Source: Fischerella sp.
GTDB lineage: Bacteria > Cyanobacteriota > Cyanobacteriia > Cyanobacteriales > Nostocaceae
DNA length: 6,954 bases
NCBI GenBank assembly: GCA_026419705.1
Contig: JANZYY010000269.1
Location: 1 to 6,954 of the forward strand
Direction of reading: 5' to 3'
Each line of letters opens with the position of its first letter. Within the stretch, counting starts at the first letter, position 1. Shown piece after piece: positions 5,386 through 6,954 of the stretch. Position numbers and translations under genes: made by a program. The notes under the pieces are model-generated. The model searched no databases and was not told the DNA's origin. It saw only the letters and a list, made by a program, of their open reading frames with translations.

Positions 5386-5808
5386 TTACTTGTTCTCGGC
5401 ACAACCTTCTAAGACCGTATCGCCCAAGATCAGGGTTGCTGAGTAAGGATAATTTTTGTCTGACATACCATCGCTACAGCTATTTACTTTTTTGATGATT
5501 AGCAGATTGCTGTTAGCTTTACTCCTCAATCGGTAGACTCGTAGTAAGTCTGGAGGACGCCCTGCTGCTTTTAATGGTGTAACATACGGGAAGGAGAGCT
5601 TTCGATTTTCTGGTGAAGAGTAAACAATACCATTCTTATTAACCGTCACGCTCCAAAATGGTTCTGTACCAAGAGCAATAATTTCTTCAGTGTTGGTTGT
5701 ATTTACAGCAAAGAGATCTTTTTTGTCGGCTGTGCTGTGGGAAGCAACTGCAAGTTGATTGGCACAAAGCCCGAAAGCGACAACACAGAAGATGAAGACT
5801 TTTTTCAT
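5386..5808 (-). CDS. Secreted COG3650-like protein of unknown function
   Basis: A 140-residue protein with an N-terminal signal peptide: Lys-Lys, then a hydrophobic stretch (residues 4-22), with likely signal peptidase I cleavage after AVA at 20-22. FGLC at 12-15 is not a good lipobox, so a soluble periplasmic or outer-membrane-facing protein is more likely than a lipoprotein. The mature part carries two blocks I associate with COG3650-like proteins: LGTEPFWSVTVNKNGIVYSS (about 46-65) and CSDGMSDKNYPYSATLIL (about 111-128), ending in GDTVLEGCAENK. Cys111 and Cys136 could form a disulfide. The function of this group is not established; members are sometimes grouped near META/HslJ-type proteins. 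ATG at 5806-5808 gives the signal peptide; no clear Shine-Dalgarno sequence. It is divergent from the gene at 5958 with 149 bp between starts. Confidence 0.8.
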   Translation of the reverse strand: MKKVFIFCVVAFGLCANQLAVASHSTADKKDLFAVNTTNTEEIIALGTEPFWSVTVNKNGIVYSSPENRKLSFPYVTPLKAAGRPPDLLRVYRLRSKANSNLLIIKKVNSCSDGMSDKNYPYSATLILGDTVLEGCAENK

Positions 5809-5903
5809 TGACCCAGAATTTTCTAATTAGTAGTTTGTTTTACTTTTGATATTGCTGAACCACTGCACTTTGAATTTGTGCGATCGCATTTTTTTGAAAG
5901 GAT

Positions 5904-5919
5904 TGACATATTGCTGTCA
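5904..5919. promoter_or_regulatory. Inverted repeat TGACA-N6-TGTCA in a divergent intergenic region
   Basis: A perfect 5-bp inverted repeat with a 6-bp spacer. Its left half overlaps a consensus -35 hexamer TTGACA (5903-5908), but I find no well-spaced -10 box 16-18 bp downstream. It lies between divergent genes, 39 bp before the GTG at 5958, so an operator is conceivable. A HIP1 octamer sits nearby at 5880-5887. Confidence 0.25.
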
Positions 5920-5957
5920 TATTTATCAAAGAAACTGGAAGTATAGGATCAACAATA

Positions 5958-6476
5958 GTGTTTGACTTTTTTTGCCCGCAAATGTTTCACACTTTCTCTG
6001 TTCACAAGTCTGTAGATGCTTTTAAAATTTTGGCTGCTGGAATCGTATCCAGTCTTTTAGCAGTTCAACTTTCACCTACGATTGCAAAGCAAGTTGAGCA
6101 AAATGCAACATTACTGGCAGATTCTAGTTCTGCAACTCCCATAGTAGTCACAGAGCAAGTTAGTAAACCGACGCTGTGGTTAATAGCAGCAGGAACTGTA
6201 GGCGGTATTGCTGTTGGTGCAGCTTTGAGAGAAAGAGGCAATAATAAAGGAAGTACTACAGCTAGTTCCTCATTTCAGGACAAACAAACTTCTATCTTGA
6301 ATCTTGACCAGGGTAGCCGCAAACTGCAAAGAAAACTTTTAAACTTGTTGCATGAAGATAGGGAAGCAGCAAAAAGACTTTTAACTCAGGCAAAGCTAAA
6401 GAATCCAAACAGAACAACAGATTGGTATTTTGAGAAGGTTATTTATGACCTAGAGCGCGATCGTGGCGGGTTATAA
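5958..6476 (+). CDS. Membrane-anchored protein with a conserved cyanobacterial C-terminal domain, function unknown
   Basis: A 172-residue protein of unknown function. Two hydrophobic segments are visible. One near the N-terminus (about 21-39) could be a signal peptide or anchor. The second (about 72-90) is a Gly/Ala-rich probable membrane helix ending in RERG. A low-complexity Ser/Thr linker follows (about 98-112). The C-terminal domain (about 115-170) is charged and helical, with KLQRKLLNLLHEDREAAKRL, then KLKNPNRTTDWYFEKVIYDL and ERDR. From memory, this LQRKLL...DWYxEKVIYDLERDR pattern recurs at the C-termini of cyanobacterial proteins, often after an anchor. The GTG at 5958 has AGGA (5945-5948) about nine bases upstream. 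ATG at 5982 (8 residues shorter) lacks such a motif but is a reasonable alternative. The gene ends 5 bp from the stop of the convergent gene at 6482. Confidence 0.75.
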   Translation: MFDFFCPQMFHTFSVHKSVDAFKILAAGIVSSLLAVQLSPTIAKQVEQNATLLADSSSATPIVVTEQVSKPTLWLIAAGTVGGIAVGAALRERGNNKGSTTASSSFQDKQTSILNLDQGSRKLQRKLLNLLHEDREAAKRLLTQAKLKNPNRTTDWYFEKVIYDLERDRGGL

Positions 6477-6481
6477 TCACT

Positions 6482-6954
6482 CTACCTTAAAAAGGGTAGT
6501 TCGTATAATCCTAGAAGGATGAATGCAACTATCAAAGGTAAGAAGTAATAAACTCCTCGATATGCTAGCAATGAACCCAAAATTGCTGCGGCTGAAACTT
6601 TAGAAGAGAGAATCAGCACGATTACAGTTTCAAATACTCCTAATCCTCCAGGGACGTTACTGACAACACCAGCAAACATTGCCAGTAAATAGATTCCCAA
6701 AAAGTCAAGATAGGATAAAGGTGTATTTGACGGTAGCAGCACATAAAGAATAGCCGCTGCAAACATCCAGTCACAGCTAGATACGGCTATTTGAGCAAGA
6801 GATATCTTAAAATTGGGAAATCGAAACTCACGAGCACGAATTCTTAATGGTTGTTGAATGAAAATACTTCCCAATAAATAGATAATAATTAATAGTAAAA
6901 AAATCACACCGATAGGACGCACCGTAGCCAAACGCAGATGTAGTTGAGTGGGAA
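6482..6954 (-). CDS. YbhN/UPF0104 (lysylphosphatidylglycerol synthetase-like) integral membrane protein, C-terminal part
   Basis: The last about 157 residues of a multi-spanning membrane protein; the frame stays open to the right edge (…PTQLHLRLATVRPIG), so the 5' end is outside the window. The TTG at 6931 is not a real start. Several hydrophobic helices are visible, in order: VIFLLLIIIYLLGSIFI, an amphipathic loop with PLRIRAREFRFP, IAVSSCDWMFAAAILYVLL, LGIYLLAMFAGVVS, the conserved loop NVPGGLGVFE running into VIVLIL, and ILGSLLAYRGVYYFLPLIVA up to GLYELPF. The PGGLGxxE loop and the YRxxYYxLP helix are hallmarks of the YbhN/UPF0104 family, related to the flippase-like N-terminal domain of MprF. 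It probably acts on lipids or exported envelope molecules, but the substrate is unknown. Whether a second domain existed upstream cannot be seen; the C-terminus shows no synthetase domain. Confidence 0.88.
   Translation of the reverse strand, partial: PTQLHLRLATVRPIGVIFLLLIIIYLLGSIFIQQPLRIRAREFRFPNFKISLAQIAVSSCDWMFAAAILYVLLPSNTPLSYLDFLGIYLLAMFAGVVSNVPGGLGVFETVIVLILSSKVSAAAILGSLLAYRGVYYFLPLIVAFILLGLYELPFLR

Noticed and set aside
5258..5446. 62-codon plus-strand frame beginning with GTG, preceded by AAAGGAGAG
   Set aside because: It runs through the palindrome cluster and tandem 11-mer and overlaps the 3' end of the secreted-protein gene on the other strand. Its composition reflects the repeats and the product is not protein-like.
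5903..5931. Sigma-70 promoter with TTGACA for the gene at 5958
   Set aside because: The -35 hexamer is perfect, but the bases 17 bp downstream (TCAAAG) are not a -10 box; TATTTA is too close and TATAGG too far.
1..6954. CRISPR array, tRNA/rRNA genes, transposase, defence or biosynthetic cluster
   Set aside because: No regularly spaced repeats with unique spacers, no tRNA-like cloverleaf and no protein signatures of such systems were seen on either strand.

Overview
The window is chromosomal DNA from a cyanobacterium, most likely a filamentous, heterocyst-forming (Nostocales-type) strain. The HIP1 octamer GCGATCGC occurs six times (starting near 644, 2807, 3314, 3498, 4792 and 5880). Intergenic spacers carry the G-rich/C-rich and CAAAG-type short repeats common in such genomes, and the recognisable proteins are typical of the group. 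The window is mostly housekeeping genes plus decaying intergenic sequence. I see no defence system, CRISPR array, tRNA, rRNA, transposase gene or biosynthetic cluster.

Layout. Positions 1-273 (+) are the 3' end of hisB (histidine biosynthesis). Converging on it is a minus-strand pair, tldD (1900-3342) followed by a tldE/pmbA-type gene (401-1747). Together they would encode the two halves of a TldD/TldE metalloprotease. The 152-bp spacer between them is made of G-rich and C-rich repeats and contains a quadruplex-type motif. Divergent from tldD, at 3453-4045 (+), is what looks like an internally deleted RluA-type pseudouridine synthase gene. Its first 14 codons are joined out of frame, at a HIP1 site, to the C-terminal half of the catalytic domain.

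Positions 4046-4568 hold no intact gene, but there are two possible coding remnants, an orphan rho-independent terminator and another hairpin. Next is a small minus-strand gene for a GlsB/YeaQ/YmgE (transglycosylase-associated) membrane protein (4569-4841). A second gene-free stretch (4842-5385) contains a possible promoter for that gene, a possible 156-bp MITE-like element, a triple 9-mer, a cluster of nested palindromes and a perfect 11-bp tandem duplication.

The right part has a secreted COG3650-like protein (5386-5808, -). It is divergent from a membrane-anchored protein with a C-terminal domain I associate with cyanobacteria (5958-6476, +). The latter converges, with 5 bp between stop codons, on the 3' part of a YbhN/UPF0104 (lysylphosphatidylglycerol synthetase-like) integral membrane protein (6482-6954, -), which runs off the right edge.

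Only tldD and tldE clearly work together. The other genes look like neighbours without a shared pathway. The most notable observations are the apparent HIP1-associated deletion in the pseudouridine synthase gene, the quadruplex-prone spacer inside the tldD-tldE pair, a near-palindrome upstream of tldD, and the cryptic minus-strand coding fragment near 4402-4491. I did not find a convincing undescribed system.
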